Counted from the first letter of the stretch, positions 16,713 through 25,998 are shown. The stretch is 64,000 nucleotides of DNA from JAAFIW01 sp031414805 (GCA_031414805.1 JANOQJ010000021.1:1-64000), one strand, 5' to 3'. The notes: generated from the sequence alone by a model not told the origin. Translations and numbers: made by a program.

Positions 16713-17627
16713 TTACTTTTTAAAGGCGGAAAAGGCACGCCCACCGACGGTAACCGCGCCCAACACCAGCGCCCCGGCCACCACCCCCACCAAGCCGTCT
16801 GCCAGGGACGAGACCAGCCAGCCCATACCCCCGGCAGACTTCGCAAAGTCTTCAATCCAGTGGTGCAACACGCCAATGCCGTGCGTGAGGATGCCGCCGC
16901 CCACCAAAAACATGGCGACGGTGCCTGCGATGGACAAAAACTTCATCAGCTTGGGGGCGAAGGCCAACAGGCCCCGGCCAAAGGTTTGCGCTGCGGCACT
17001 TTTTTGCTGGGTCAGGTGCAGGCCCGCGTCGTCCATTTTGACGATCGCGGCCACCAGGCCGTAAACGCCCACCGTCATGATGAGTGCAATGCTGGAGACC
17101 ACTGCCGCCTGCTTGGAAAACGTGGCAGCGGCCACGGTGCCCAGAGAAATGACGATGATTTCGGCTGACAAAATAAAGTCGGTCCGGATCGCGCCTTTGA
17201 TTTTGTCTTTCTCAAAGGCCACCATGTCCACTGCCGGGTTCTCCAGCGCCTTGACCAGGCTTTCGTGGTGCGCGGCATCTTCGTGTTTGCTGTGCAAATA
17301 CTTGTGGGCGATTTTTTCAAAGCCCTCAAAGCACAGGTAAGCGCCGCCCAACATCAGCAGCGGCGTGATGGCCCAGGGCGCAAACGCACTGATGGCCAGT
17401 GCGGCGGGCACCAGAATCAATTTGTTGACAAACGAGCCCTTGGCCACCGCCCACACGACGGGCAGCTCCCGGTCAGCCCGCACGCCCGCCACTTGCTGGG
17501 CGTTCAGCGCCAGGTCATCGCCCAGCACGCCGGCGGTTTTTTTGGCGGCCACTTTGGTCATGACGGCTACGTCGTCGAGCACGGCGGCAATGTCGTCTAA
17601 CAGGGCTAAAAGGCTGGCTCCGGCCAT
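16713..17627 (-). CDS. DUF808/YedI-family inner-membrane protein
   Basis: A 304-residue protein starting MAGASLLALLDDIAAVLDDV, the family's characteristic N-terminus, with several long hydrophobic segments and GFEKIAHKYLHSKHEDAAHHE in the middle. The function of this widespread family is unknown. A ribosome site AGAGGAGAAC lies 5 bp upstream. It follows a 71-residue orphan gene and is followed 4 bp later by the DUF1624 gene. Confidence 0.92.
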   Translation of the reverse strand: MAGASLLALLDDIAAVLDDVAVMTKVAAKKTAGVLGDDLALNAQQVAGVRADRELPVVWAVAKGSFVNKLILVPAALAISAFAPWAITPLLMLGGAYLCFEGFEKIAHKYLHSKHEDAAHHESLVKALENPAVDMVAFEKDKIKGAIRTDFILSAEIIVISLGTVAAATFSKQAAVVSSIALIMTVGVYGLVAAIVKMDDAGLHLTQQKSAAAQTFGRGLLAFAPKLMKFLSIAGTVAMFLVGGGILTHGIGVLHHWIEDFAKSAGGMGWLVSSLADGLVGVVAGALVLGAVTVGGRAFSAFKK

Positions 17628-17676
17628 GGGGGTTCTCCTCTGAAAATGGGTTTGAAGTATCGGCGAGGTGTGTGAC

Positions 17677-17892
17677 TCAGGGGTCTGTCTCGCTGGGGGT
17701 ATCTAGACGGCGCAAGTTTTCCCAGGTGTCTTCCATTTGCACCGCACCGCGCAAAGCGAGCAGTTTTTGTTTGCGCGCTTGCATGAGAGCGCGTATTCGG
17801 GAGCTGGTTGTGGTCTGGCTCGAAGTTTCAGATACCCCGATGACACCTATCAAGCCCGCATTGTTGAAAGCTTCAAACACAGGCTTATTCAT
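17677..17892 (-). CDS. Small protein with a VapB-like tail, possible orphan antitoxin
   Basis: A 71-residue protein starting 3 bp after the purL stop. Its C-terminal half (LLALRGAVQMEDTWENLRR) resembles the ends of some VapB antitoxins, which read ALRGxVxWxGDLDxMR. No PIN-domain toxin gene follows; the DUF808 gene does. It may therefore be an orphan antitoxin or the remnant of a toxin-antitoxin pair. The N-terminal 30 residues show no recognised DNA-binding fold. Position in the purL transcript is certain, the function is not. Confidence 0.5.
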   Translation of the reverse strand: MNKPVFEAFNNAGLIGVIGVSETSSQTTTSSRIRALMQARKQKLLALRGAVQMEDTWENLRRLDTPSETDP

Positions 17893-17895
17893 GAA

Positions 17896-20800
17896 TCACC
17901 CCACCGCCCGCCGCGCATTACGCCACAGCTGCAGCCACGGGCTGTGCTCATTCACGTCGCCAGGGGTCCAGCTCATTTGCACGTTGCGAAACACGCGCTC
18001 GGGGTGGGGCATGAAGGCTGTGAAGCGGCCGTCTGCGGTGGTCACGCCGGTCAGACCGCCGGGACTGCCGTTGGGGTTGGCGGGGTAGGCTTGCGTAGGC
18101 TGACCGTGGTTGTCGGTGAAACGCAGGGCGGCGATGACCTGGCTGGCATTGCCGCGCTGGCTGAAGTTGGCGAAGCCTTCGCCGTGGGCCACGGCAATCG
18201 GCAGGCGACTGGCCGCCATGCCTTTGAAGAACAGGCTGGGGGAATCGGCTACTTCAACCATCGACAGGCGTGCCTCAAAGCGCTCGCTCTGGTTGGTGGT
18301 GAAACGGGGCCAGGCGGTTGCGCCGGGGATGATGTCAGCCAACTCGGCGAACATCTGGCAGCCGTTGCACACGCCCAGCCCAAAAGTGCTATCACGCTGG
18401 AAAAACCCCTGGAACTGGTCGGCCAGCAGTGGGTTAAAGGTGATGCTGCGGGCCCAGCCGATGCCTGCGCCCAGGGTGTCGCCGTAACTGAAGCCGCCGC
18501 AGGCCACCAAGCCTGCAAAGTCGGCCAGCTTGGCACGGCCGGTTTGCAGGTCAGTCATGTGGATATCGAAGGCTTCAAAACCGGCTTCGGTGAAGGCGTA
18601 GGCCATTTCCACGTGTGAATTCACGCCCTGCTCGCGCAGGATGGCGACTTTGGGTTTGCTCAACATCAAACCAGGCGCTACTAAATTGATAGCTGCTTGA
18701 GCAGTATTTACAAGGGCGGAAGCCGCATTTTGCTTAAATTCTTCCGTCAAGTACACATGCAGGCCTGGGTCGACCGGGTTGCCCACTGCCGCGTGCTCGG
18801 CGTCGGCGCATGCCGGGTTGTCGCGCTGCTGGCAGATTTTCCAGCTCACGCTGTCCCACACCTGATGCAGGTCCTGAAGCGTGGCGCTGAACACGGCTTT
18901 GGTGTCGCGCCATACCTGGACCTGGCCTTTGCCGACCGCCATGGGCGAGCTCTCGGGCCGGGTTTTGCCGACGAAGTGGCTGTGGCGGCTCAGGCCGTGC
19001 TCGCGCAGGGTTTGCATCACGGCGTTGCGCTCGCTGGTACGCACCTGCAGCAGCGCGCCCAGCTCTTCGTTGAACAGGGCTTTGAGGGTGAGCTCGTCGC
19101 GCCGCGCGCCCACCTGACCGGCCCAGTTTTTGGCGTCGCCGTGCTCGGCGCGGCTGTCGGAAATGCCGTCGCCCTGCACCAGCAGCATGTCGATATTGAG
19201 CGCCACGCCCACCTGGCCCGCAAACGCCATCTCGCAAGCAGTGGCAAACAGCCCGCCATCACTCCGATCATGGTAGGCCAGCACCTGGCCCTGGGCGCGC
19301 AGGGTGTTGATGGCGTTCACGAGCCGCGCGATGTCTTGCGGCTCGTCCAGATCAGGCGCGGCATCACCCACTTGCGACAGCGTTTGCGCCAGGATGCTGC
19401 CGCCCATGCGCTGCTGACCGCGACCCAGGTCGATCAGCACCAGAGTGGTGTCGGCTTCGGTGGCATTGAGCTGCGGTGTGAAAGTGCTGCGCACGTCGGC
19501 CAGGGTGGCGAAGGCTGTGACGATGAGGCTGACGGGGGAGGTAACTTTTTGATCTTGTGCTTCGTGCTTCCATTGCGTGCGCATGCTCAGGCTGTCTTTG
19601 CCGACTGGAATGGAAATGCCCAGTGCCGGGCACAGTTGCATGCCCACCGCCTGCACCGCGTCGTACAAAGCGGCGTCTTCACCTGGCTCGCCGCAAGCGG
19701 CCATCCAGTTGGCCGACAGCTTGACGCGTGGCAGCTCGATAGGCGCGGCCAGCAGGTTGGTAATCGCCTCGCCCACGGCCATACGGGCCGACGCAGCCGC
19801 ATCGAGCACCGCCAGCGGCGTGCGCTCGCCCATGCTCATGGCCTCGCCCGCAAAGCCGTTGAAATCAGCCAGCGTGACCGCGCAGTCGGCCACCGGCACC
19901 TGCCAGGGGCCGACCATCTGGTCACGGTGCGTCAGGCCGCCCACGGTGCGGTCACCGATGGTGATGAGGAAACGCTTGGAGCCGACAGTAGGGTGGCTCA
20001 GGACCTGGATGGCGGCTTGTTGCAGGTCAACATCGGTGAGGTTCAGCGGTTGGAACTGGCGTTTGATGCGCTGAACCGTACGGTGCATTTTTGGGGGTTT
20101 GCCCAGGAGGACGTTCATGGGCATGTTGACGGGGGTTAGTTCTGCTTGACCGCCCTCACCCCTGCCCTCTCCCGCTAGCGGGAGAGGGGGTAAGTCAGAG
20201 GAGTTGCTCCCTCGCCACTCTGGGGAGAGGGCTGGGGTGAGGGGCACGAGCGCTACAGGGCCCCCACCAGAAACAACCAATTGCCGCTCCTCCGTCGCCA
20301 CCCCCACCACCGCAAACGGACACCGCTCCCGCTGACAAATCGCCTTGAAATGATCCAAAGACTCGGGCGCAATCGCCATCACATACCGCTCCTGGCTCTC
20401 GTTGCACCAGATCTCTTTGGGTGCCAGGCCTGAGGCTTCCAGTGGCACGGCGCGTAAATCAAACCGAGCCCCCCGCCCCGCGTCATTCGTCAGCTCGGGA
20501 AACGCGTTGGACAAACCGCCCGCGCCCACGTCGTGAATCGCCAGAATCGGGTTGCCGTTTTGCAGCAAGGCGCATTGGGTGATGACCTCCTGTGCCCGGC
20601 GCTCAATTTCGGGGTTGCCGCGCTGCACCGAGTCAAAGTCCAGATCGGCCGCGTTGGCTCCAGTGGCCAGCGAGCTGGCGGCGCTGCCGCCCATGCCGAT
20701 GCGCATGCCGGGGCCACCCAGCTGGATCAGCAAACTGCCAGCCGGAAACGCGATTTTTTGGGTTTGGGTGGCGTCTATTTGCCCCAATCCACCGGCGATC

Positions 20801-22092
20801 ATGATGGGCTTGTGGTAGCCGCGCTGCACCGTGTCCACATCGCTGGCGGCAGCCTGCTCGTACTCGCGGAAGTAGCCCAGCAGGTTCGGTCGGCCAAATT
20901 CGTTGTTGAAGGCGGCGCCGCCCAGCGGGCCGTCGAGCATGATTTGCAAAGGGCTGGCGATGTGGCCGGGTTTGCCGCCCGGCTGGTCGGCGAGGCCGCC
21001 CCACAGCTTGGAGACGGTAAAACCCGTCAAACCCGCCTTGGGTCTGGAGCCACGACCCGTGGCACCTTCATCGCGAATCTCGCCGCCCGCGCCGGTGCTG
21101 GCTCCCGGGAACGGAGAAATGGCTGTGGGGTGGTTGTGGGTCTCTACCTTCATCAGCACATGGCTTAAAACGCTACGCATTTCATAGCTGCTTGAGCAGT
21201 ATTCACTAGGGCTAGAGGCTGATTTGGCACTAAAAGTAGCTGCAAACTGCTCAATGTGCGTGCCCTGCATCACCGACGCGTTGTCACTGTAGGCCACCAC
21301 GGTGTGTTGCGGGTGCGTCTGGTGCGTGTGGCGAATCATCGCGAACAGGCTTTTTTCTTGCGCCACGCCGTCGATGGTGAAATCGGCGTTAAAGATTTTG
21401 TGACGGCAGTGCTCGCTGTTGGCTTGGGCAAACATCATCAGCTCCACATCACTGGGGTTGCGGCCCAACTGGGTGAAGGCGTGCTCCAGGTAGTCAATTT
21501 CATCGTCTGCCAGGGCCAGGCCAAATTGGATGTTGGCCTGCATCAGCGCAGTGCGGCCACCGCCCAACACGTCGACGTGCTCCAGGGGCGCGGCGGGTAG
21601 CTCGGTGAACAGGCCCAGCGCCTGGTCGCGGCTGAAAAACACGCTTTCCGTCATGCGGTCGTGCAGCAGCGTCGCCGCTGCGTGCAAAGCCGCCTCGTCC
21701 AACGTGGTTTTGCCAAATAGCTTGGCCTTGAATGACTGGCTCACCGAAAGATGAAATTCCGTGATGCGCTCCACCCTTTTGACAGCCAGGCCGCAGTTGC
21801 GCGCAATGTCGGTGGCCTTGGAGGCCCAGGGCGATACGGTGCCCAAGCGGGGTGACACCACAACCAATGCACCGTCCGGCGCAGCGGCTGCGGGCTCACC
21901 GTAGTTCAGCAGACTGGCCAGTTGCTGATGCTGCGCGGCGTTCAGCGCGTGCTCGGTCGCCACAAAGTGCACATGGCGGGCCGCAATCGCTGTGATGCGG
22001 GCGTCAATGGCTTGAAGTTGGGCGAGAAGCTGGCGGGCCTTGAAGCCGCTCTGGGCGTTGCAGCCCTCAAAGGAAGTGATGTGCAGGGTCAC
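17896..22092 (-). CDS. purL: Phosphoribosylformylglycinamidine synthase PurL (single-chain)
   Basis: About 1398 residues, catalysing the fourth step of purine synthesis (FGAR to FGAM, using glutamine and ATP). Domain order is an N-terminal PurS-like part, two AIRS-type synthase halves (KVETHNHPTAISPFPGASTG, VGKDSLSMRT) and a C-terminal class I glutaminase with the GVCNGCQMF nucleophile and PHPERVFRN. The start is uncertain: GTG 22092 gives the usual N-terminus (TLHITSFEGCN), GTG 22134 adds 14 residues. It is longer than the usual 1290-1350 because three repeat elements are inserted in frame; none hits a catalytic motif. Confidence 0.97.
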   Translation of the reverse strand: MTLHITSFEGCNAQSGFKARQLLAQLQAIDARITAIAARHVHFVATEHALNAAQHQQLASLLNYGEPAAAAPDGALVVVSPRLGTVSPWASKATDIARNCGLAVKRVERITEFHLSVSQSFKAKLFGKTTLDEAALHAAATLLHDRMTESVFFSRDQALGLFTELPAAPLEHVDVLGGGRTALMQANIQFGLALADDEIDYLEHAFTQLGRNPSDVELMMFAQANSEHCRHKIFNADFTIDGVAQEKSLFAMIRHTHQTHPQHTVVAYSDNASVMQGTHIEQFAATFSAKSASSPSEYCSSSYEMRSVLSHVLMKVETHNHPTAISPFPGASTGAGGEIRDEGATGRGSRPKAGLTGFTVSKLWGGLADQPGGKPGHIASPLQIMLDGPLGGAAFNNEFGRPNLLGYFREYEQAAASDVDTVQRGYHKPIMIAGGLGQIDATQTQKIAFPAGSLLIQLGGPGMRIGMGGSAASSLATGANAADLDFDSVQRGNPEIERRAQEVITQCALLQNGNPILAIHDVGAGGLSNAFPELTNDAGRGARFDLRAVPLEASGLAPKEIWCNESQERYVMAIAPESLDHFKAICQRERCPFAVVGVATEERQLVVSGGGPVALVPLTPALSPEWRGSNSSDLPPLPLAGEGRGEGGQAELTPVNMPMNVLLGKPPKMHRTVQRIKRQFQPLNLTDVDLQQAAIQVLSHPTVGSKRFLITIGDRTVGGLTHRDQMVGPWQVPVADCAVTLADFNGFAGEAMSMGERTPLAVLDAAASARMAVGEAITNLLAAPIELPRVKLSANWMAACGEPGEDAALYDAVQAVGMQLCPALGISIPVGKDSLSMRTQWKHEAQDQKVTSPVSLIVTAFATLADVRSTFTPQLNATEADTTLVLIDLGRGQQRMGGSILAQTLSQVGDAAPDLDEPQDIARLVNAINTLRAQGQVLAYHDRSDGGLFATACEMAFAGQVGVALNIDMLLVQGDGISDSRAEHGDAKNWAGQVGARRDELTLKALFNEELGALLQVRTSERNAVMQTLREHGLSRHSHFVGKTRPESSPMAVGKGQVQVWRDTKAVFSATLQDLHQVWDSVSWKICQQRDNPACADAEHAAVGNPVDPGLHVYLTEEFKQNAASALVNTAQAAINLVAPGLMLSKPKVAILREQGVNSHVEMAYAFTEAGFEAFDIHMTDLQTGRAKLADFAGLVACGGFSYGDTLGAGIGWARSITFNPLLADQFQGFFQRDSTFGLGVCNGCQMFAELADIIPGATAWPRFTTNQSERFEARLSMVEVADSPSLFFKGMAASRLPIAVAHGEGFANFSQRGNASQVIAALRFTDNHGQPTQAYPANPNGSPGGLTGVTTADGRFTAFMPHPERVFRNVQMSWTPGDVNEHSPWLQLWRNARRAVG
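18677..18737 (-). repeat. Repeat family A, copy 3 (inside purL)
   Basis: ATTGATAGCTGCTTGAGCAG followed by TATTTACAAGGGCGG. In purL it is read as NTAQAAINLVAPG, in the linker just before the glutaminase domain. Confidence 0.85.
20148..20250 (-). repeat. GC-rich inverted-repeat element inserted in purL
   Basis: CCCTCACCCCTGCCCTCTCC at one end is mirrored by GGGGAGAGGGCTGGGGTGAG at the other. In purL it reads LTPALSPEWRG and GEGRGEGG, peptides that recur in many unrelated proteins invaded by this type of element. It sits between the two synthase halves. Confidence 0.85.
21175..21240 (-). repeat. Repeat family A, copy 4 (inside purL)
   Basis: ATAGCTGCTTGAGCAGTATT with flanks. Here it is read in a different frame from copy 3, giving SASSPSEYCSSSYEMRS immediately before the catalytic KVETHNHP motif. 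Confidence 0.85.
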
Positions 22093-22156
22093 GGGAGGTG
22101 CTGTTGGCGTCAAAGCGCCTGATTTTATCGACACGCCCGCACGGTTCTGGGCAACA

Positions 22157-22182
22157 AAAAAGCCACCCGAGGGTGGCTTTTT
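22157..22182 (-). terminator. Terminator of the branched-chain binding-protein gene
   Basis: AAAAAGCCACCC-GA-GGGTGGCTTTTT, a strong stem with A/T arms, lies between the end of the binding-protein gene and the purL start and stops leftward transcription. Confidence 0.85.
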
Positions 22183-22205
22183 GGGATCAGGGCAAATAAC
22201 CCGGA

Positions 22206-23348
22206 TTAACGAACCACAGCGATCTGGTCGCGCTTTCCGCCTTTGAATGTGTACAGCGTCAAGGCACCGTTTTTCACGTCGCCTTTTTCGTCAAAGGAAA
22301 TCGTGCCGGTCACGCCTTTGTAGTCTTTGGTCGCTGCCAACACAGGCAGATACTTTGCTGGCTCGGCGGAACCGGCTTTCACCATGGCAGCCACCATGAT
22401 GTTCAGCGCGTCATACACATACGGCTCATACACGGTCACGTCGATGTTGAAACGCTTTTTGTAGTCGGCGTAGAACTTGTCCATGCCTGCCTTTTGCGTA
22501 CCTTCCACACCACCGGCTTCGGCGCACACCACTTGGCCGTCGGCCATGGCGTCACCTGCCAACTTTGGCAGCTCGCTGGAGCAAATGCCGTCGCCGCCCA
22601 TGAACTTGGCTGTCACGCCCAGGTTTTTCATCTGGCGCATCATCGGGCCGGCCACAGCGTCCATGCCGCCGAAGAACACCACGTCAGGCTTTTTGCCTTT
22701 CAGTGTGGTCAGGATGGGCATGAAATCAGTGGCTTTGTCGTTGGTGAACTCGCGGCCCACAATCTTGCCGCCGGCGGCTTTCACTGCTTTTTCGAACTCG
22801 TCTGCCACGCCCTGGCCGTAAGCGGTGCGGTCATCGATCACAGCGATGGCTTTGCCTTTCAGGTCTTTCACGGCATAGCGGCCCAGAGTGCCACCGAGGT
22901 GCACGTCGTCAGCCACCACGCGGAACGTGGTTTTGTAGCCGTTGCGGGTGAACTTGGGGTTGGTGGCCGATGGAGAAATTTGCGGAATGCCAGCGTCGCT
23001 GTAAATCTTGGAGGCAGGAATGGAAGTACCGGAATTCAGGTGACCGACCACGCCAGCTACTTTCATGTCAGCCAGCTTTTGCGCCACAGCGGTGCCCTGT
23101 TTTGGGTCACCTGCGTCATCTTCAGCGGCCAGCTCCAGCTTGACTTTTTTGCCACCAATCATCACGCCCTTGGCGTTCAGATCTTCGATGGCCATCTTGG
23201 CGCCGTTTTCGTTGCCCTTGCCCAGGTGGGCAATGCCGCCAGAGGTAGGACCGACGTGGCCGATTTTCACGACCATGTCTTGGGCGAAGGCCATGCCCGC
23301 GAAAGCGGTCAGGGCAGCAACAGCGGTCATCTTGAATTTCATTTGCAT
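22206..23348 (-). CDS. Branched-chain amino-acid ABC transporter substrate-binding protein (LivJ/LivK-like)
   Basis: A 380-residue periplasmic type I binding protein. A signal peptide (MKFKMTAVAALTAFAGMAFA, cleaved before QDM) precedes IGHVGPTSGGIAHLGKGNENGA, AIEDLNAKGV and SGTSIPASKIYSDAGIPQIS, typical of leucine/isoleucine/valine-binding proteins; the ligand could be another amino acid or a small acid. The start at 23348 was chosen for its GGAG site 6 bp upstream. No permease or ATPase genes are adjacent, so it is a solitary binding protein that must use a transporter encoded elsewhere. Confidence 0.92.
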   Translation of the reverse strand: MQMKFKMTAVAALTAFAGMAFAQDMVVKIGHVGPTSGGIAHLGKGNENGAKMAIEDLNAKGVMIGGKKVKLELAAEDDAGDPKQGTAVAQKLADMKVAGVVGHLNSGTSIPASKIYSDAGIPQISPSATNPKFTRNGYKTTFRVVADDVHLGGTLGRYAVKDLKGKAIAVIDDRTAYGQGVADEFEKAVKAAGGKIVGREFTNDKATDFMPILTTLKGKKPDVVFFGGMDAVAGPMMRQMKNLGVTAKFMGGDGICSSELPKLAGDAMADGQVVCAEAGGVEGTQKAGMDKFYADYKKRFNIDVTVYEPYVYDALNIMVAAMVKAGSAEPAKYLPVLAATKDYKGVTGTISFDEKGDVKNGALTLYTFKGGKRDQIAVVR

Positions 23349-23375
23349 GGAGATCTCCAGATAAAAGGGGAGTTG

Positions 23376-23404
23376 ACAAAAAAACAAAGCGCCCACCGGG
23401 CGCT
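23376..23404 (-). terminator. Terminator or attenuator before the binding-protein gene
   Basis: On the minus strand AGCGCCC-GGT-GGGCGCT is followed by a T-rich run. It ends 28 bp before the binding-protein start, so it either terminates the upstream gene at 23552 or acts as a leader attenuator. Confidence 0.7.
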
Positions 23405-23551
23405 CAGCCGACGCGGACAATATCGCAATTTTTAGGCCCGAACCATAGGGAACACGCTAGTTACCAGGGTCATAAGGGCTTTTGCTTTTGTAGCGGCAGC
23501 GCTTATGCAGCCTGCTTGTGTTGCTCTCGAAATAGGGGTAACGGCATGGGT

Positions 23552-24046
23552 TCAAGGCCCGGGCGCGGGCTGGGTGTCGCCGCCGCGGCCTTCGGCTGCC
23601 AGGGCTTGCGCCACCGTCATCCGCACAGCCAGATCAATCTCGCGTCGCAACGCAGGGCCCAAGGCCCGGGTTTGCTCCATCACGACCTTGGCAGTGGCCT
23701 CCCGCAGACGCTGATCCAGTGCGCCCTCAACCCTGGCCATCACGCGGCGCACCAATTGGTCTTCCAGGGTTTCAGGCGTCGGTGTCGACAAACCGTGCTT
23801 TGCGGGCGCAGCCAGTCGTGCAATACCGGCGGCGACCGGTCTCCCGATGGGGGCCGCAAGCTGTGCAGCCGGTTTGGTTAACGGTGTAGCCGCTGGAGAT
23901 TCGTGAGTGACGGGGGAGGTCGTTGTGGGCGCGACGGCCGGTAGTGCTTTTTCGCTGAGGGGCGGGGCGCGCACAACGTCAGTCAGCGTGGGCACGAAGC
24001 GCGGTGGTGGGCGGGGGGCGGTGGCCATCAAAAATCCATGCACCAT
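23552..24046 (-). CDS. Hypothetical proline/alanine-rich protein downstream of holC
   Basis: A 164-residue protein with a low-complexity Pro/Ala/Thr N-terminal half and an amphipathic helical C-terminal half (LVRRVMARVEGALDQRLREA and an RREIDLAVRMTVAQAL helix). The ATG overlaps the holC stop as TGATG; a TTG one codon earlier and an ATG at 24028 are alternatives. I do not recognise a family. The helical part could oligomerise or pack against a membrane. Co-transcription with holC does not by itself imply a replication role. Confidence 0.65.
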   Translation of the reverse strand: MVHGFLMATAPRPPPRFVPTLTDVVRAPPLSEKALPAVAPTTTSPVTHESPAATPLTKPAAQLAAPIGRPVAAGIARLAAPAKHGLSTPTPETLEDQLVRRVMARVEGALDQRLREATAKVVMEQTRALGPALRREIDLAVRMTVAQALAAEGRGGDTQPAPGP

Positions 24047-24480
24047 CAAGATGCAGACGCACCCGACGCGTCATGCCGCACCACGGTGTAGCCCTGCTCG
24101 GCGTATTGCTTCCACCGCACCCGGGCACTGCTGCGGTCTTGCTCTTCCGTACTGACCACCTCAATCAGACGTGCAAAACGCTCAAAGCCAGCGGGGACAG
24201 ACTCGCCCATGTTCACCAGCACCTGCTGATGCGGCGTGTCGTGCGCGGCTGTCGTCAGCACCACAGGCGAAGCATTCAACACCTGCGGGTCGGCAGGCAC
24301 CAGGCAATGCGGCACAAACTCCAGCGCAGAAAACGTCCACAGTTGGACATCGAGTTTTTGCAGCAGCGTCGCAGACCCCGTGACCACCACCTGGGCGCCC
24401 TGCCCTGCAGCCTTGCGCAGCAGACGGCAGGCGTAGCCCAGTTTGTCGGGGGTGTTGAAATGAAAAGCGACCTCGGTCAT
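24046..24480 (-). CDS. holC: DNA polymerase III chi subunit HolC
   Basis: A 144-residue protein starting MTEVAFHFNTPDKLGYACRL, the classic chi N-terminus, with LLQKLDVQLWTFSALEFVPH in the middle. Chi ties the clamp loader to single-stranded DNA-binding protein. It lies 6 bp after pepA; the pepA-holC order is common in proteobacteria, which supports the call. Confidence 0.93.
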   Translation of the reverse strand: MTEVAFHFNTPDKLGYACRLLRKAAGQGAQVVVTGSATLLQKLDVQLWTFSALEFVPHCLVPADPQVLNASPVVLTTAAHDTPHQQVLVNMGESVPAGFERFARLIEVVSTEEQDRSSARVRWKQYAEQGYTVVRHDASGASAS

Positions 24481-24486
24481 GTCCCG

Positions 24487-25998
24487 TCACACAGCAGTTT
24501 TGGTGCGGCGCGCGCGGGGTTTTACGGGTGGTGTGTCGGCAGATGTATCAGGCAGCGAGCCAATGTCCTGAGCAACCAGATAGGCCAGCAGCAAGCCCAC
24601 CGGACGACCTGTGGAGCCTTTGGACGAGCCGCTTTTCCAGGCACTGCCCGCAATATCCAGGTGCGCCCACGGAAACTGCCCCACAAAACGCTGCAAAAAC
24701 TTGGCTGCGACGACTGCGCCACCGGCGCGCCCTGCGACGTTCGCCACGTCGGCAAACTTGCTTTTGAGGCCCTCGGCGTAGTCATCGTCCAGGGGCAGGC
24801 GCCAGCAGGGGTCCAGCGCGTCATCACCTGCATGCGTCAATGCTTCTGCCAGAGAGTCGTTGGTGGCGAACAGGCCGCTGCGGACACCGCCCAGCGCCAC
24901 CACACAGGCACCGGTGAGCGTGGCGATATCGATCACGGCGCGCGGTTTGAAGCGCTCGGCATAGGTCAACGCATCACACAAAATCAAACGACCTTCGGCA
25001 TCGGTGTTCAGCACCTCGATGGTCTGCCCGCTCATGCTGGTGACGACGTCGCCGGGTTTGACCGCGTTGCCTGCTGGCATGTTTTCGCAGCTTGGAATCA
25101 ACCCCACCACATTGATGGCCGGTTTGAGCTGAGCCAGTGCAGCAAAGGTACCCAGCACGCTGGCAGCACCGCACATATCAAACTTCATCTCGTCCATTTC
25201 GGAAGCGGGTTTGATGGAAATACCGCCGGTGTCAAATGTGATTCCTTTTCCAATCAGCACCACTGGCGCGTCGGTTTTGGAGCCACCCTGGTAATGCAGC
25301 ACCACGAAGCGCAACGGCTCGGTCGATCCACGTGCCACCGCCGTGAACGAGCCCATGCCCAGCTTGGCGACTTCTTTGGGTCCGAGCACCTCACACCGAA
25401 TACCGGGCAGTTTGGCCAGCTCCTGAGCCGCGCCAGCCAGCAAAGCAGGCGTGGCGTAATTTGCGGGGCGGTTGCCCCACTCTTTGGCCAGCTCAATGCC
25501 GTGCACAGCGGCACTGGCGTGCTGAAAATCGTCCAGCAGGGCAGCCCGGTTGGTCACGCCCACCACGCAGCGTTCGATACGCCGACCCTCTTTTTTGCTC
25601 AAGGTTGTGGTGTACACGTAGGTGGCTTCGGCCAGGCCCGTCATGGCTGCACGCACCGCAGCGCCATCAGGCACTTCAGAAAAACACATCACCACCCGTT
25701 TGACTGCTATGCCTTTAATAGCTGCTCCAGCAGCAAGTACGGCCTTTTTCACGTTTTTAGCTGATAAATCACCGGCTCCCACCAGCAGCAACCGCTGGGC
25801 TTTACACACGCCGCTGGCGTACAGCTGCAGCAGCTTGCCGGGTTTGGACTCCCAGTCGCCGCTGACCAAAGCTGTGTTGATCAGCTCGGATAAGCCATCC
25901 TCACCAGGAGAAAATGCTTGGCCAACCACCACAATCAGGGCGTCGCAGGGCTGCTGCGCGGCACTGGAGATACCCAGCGGCTTGAGTTCAAAGTTCAT
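24487..25998 (-). CDS. pepA: Leucyl aminopeptidase PepA (M17)
   Basis: A 503-residue cytosolic, two-metal aminopeptidase; in some bacteria PepA also binds DNA at recombination sites. The M17 signature NTDAEGRLILCDAL, GKGITFDTGGISIKP and MKFDMCGAASVLG carry the metal ligands and catalytic Lys/Arg. The start at 25998 gives the normal N-terminus MNFELKPLGIS. A copy of repeat family A in the N-terminal domain (AAGAAIKGIAVKR) leaves the catalytic domain intact. The C-terminus has a Pro/Arg-rich extension. Its start is only 10 bp from that of divergent lptF. Confidence 0.96.
   Translation of the reverse strand: MNFELKPLGISSAAQQPCDALIVVVGQAFSPGEDGLSELINTALVSGDWESKPGKLLQLYASGVCKAQRLLLVGAGDLSAKNVKKAVLAAGAAIKGIAVKRVVMCFSEVPDGAAVRAAMTGLAEATYVYTTTLSKKEGRRIERCVVGVTNRAALLDDFQHASAAVHGIELAKEWGNRPANYATPALLAGAAQELAKLPGIRCEVLGPKEVAKLGMGSFTAVARGSTEPLRFVVLHYQGGSKTDAPVVLIGKGITFDTGGISIKPASEMDEMKFDMCGAASVLGTFAALAQLKPAINVVGLIPSCENMPAGNAVKPGDVVTSMSGQTIEVLNTDAEGRLILCDALTYAERFKPRAVIDIATLTGACVVALGGVRSGLFATNDSLAEALTHAGDDALDPCWRLPLDDDYAEGLKSKFADVANVAGRAGGAVVAAKFLQRFVGQFPWAHLDIAGSAWKSGSSKGSTGRPVGLLLAYLVAQDIGSLPDTSADTPPVKPRARRTKTAV
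25705..25762 (-). repeat. Repeat family A, copy 5 (inside pepA)
   Basis: CTTTAATAGCTGCTCCAGCA and flanks, read in pepA as LAAGAAIKGIAV. The core has drifted from CTTGAGCAG to CTCCAGCAG. A-family identity is clear from the flanks (AGTACGGCC...TTTTT). Confidence 0.65.

Noticed and set aside
18697..20139. A 480-residue open frame on the plus strand opposite purL
   Set aside because: It is the antisense shadow of a GC-rich gene; its sequence is rich in His, Gly and Gln repeats and shows no domain, while purL motifs are unmistakable.
24004..25764. A 586-residue plus-strand frame opposite holC and pepA
   Set aside because: Antisense shadow; holC and pepA on the minus strand have clear family motifs and coupled starts.
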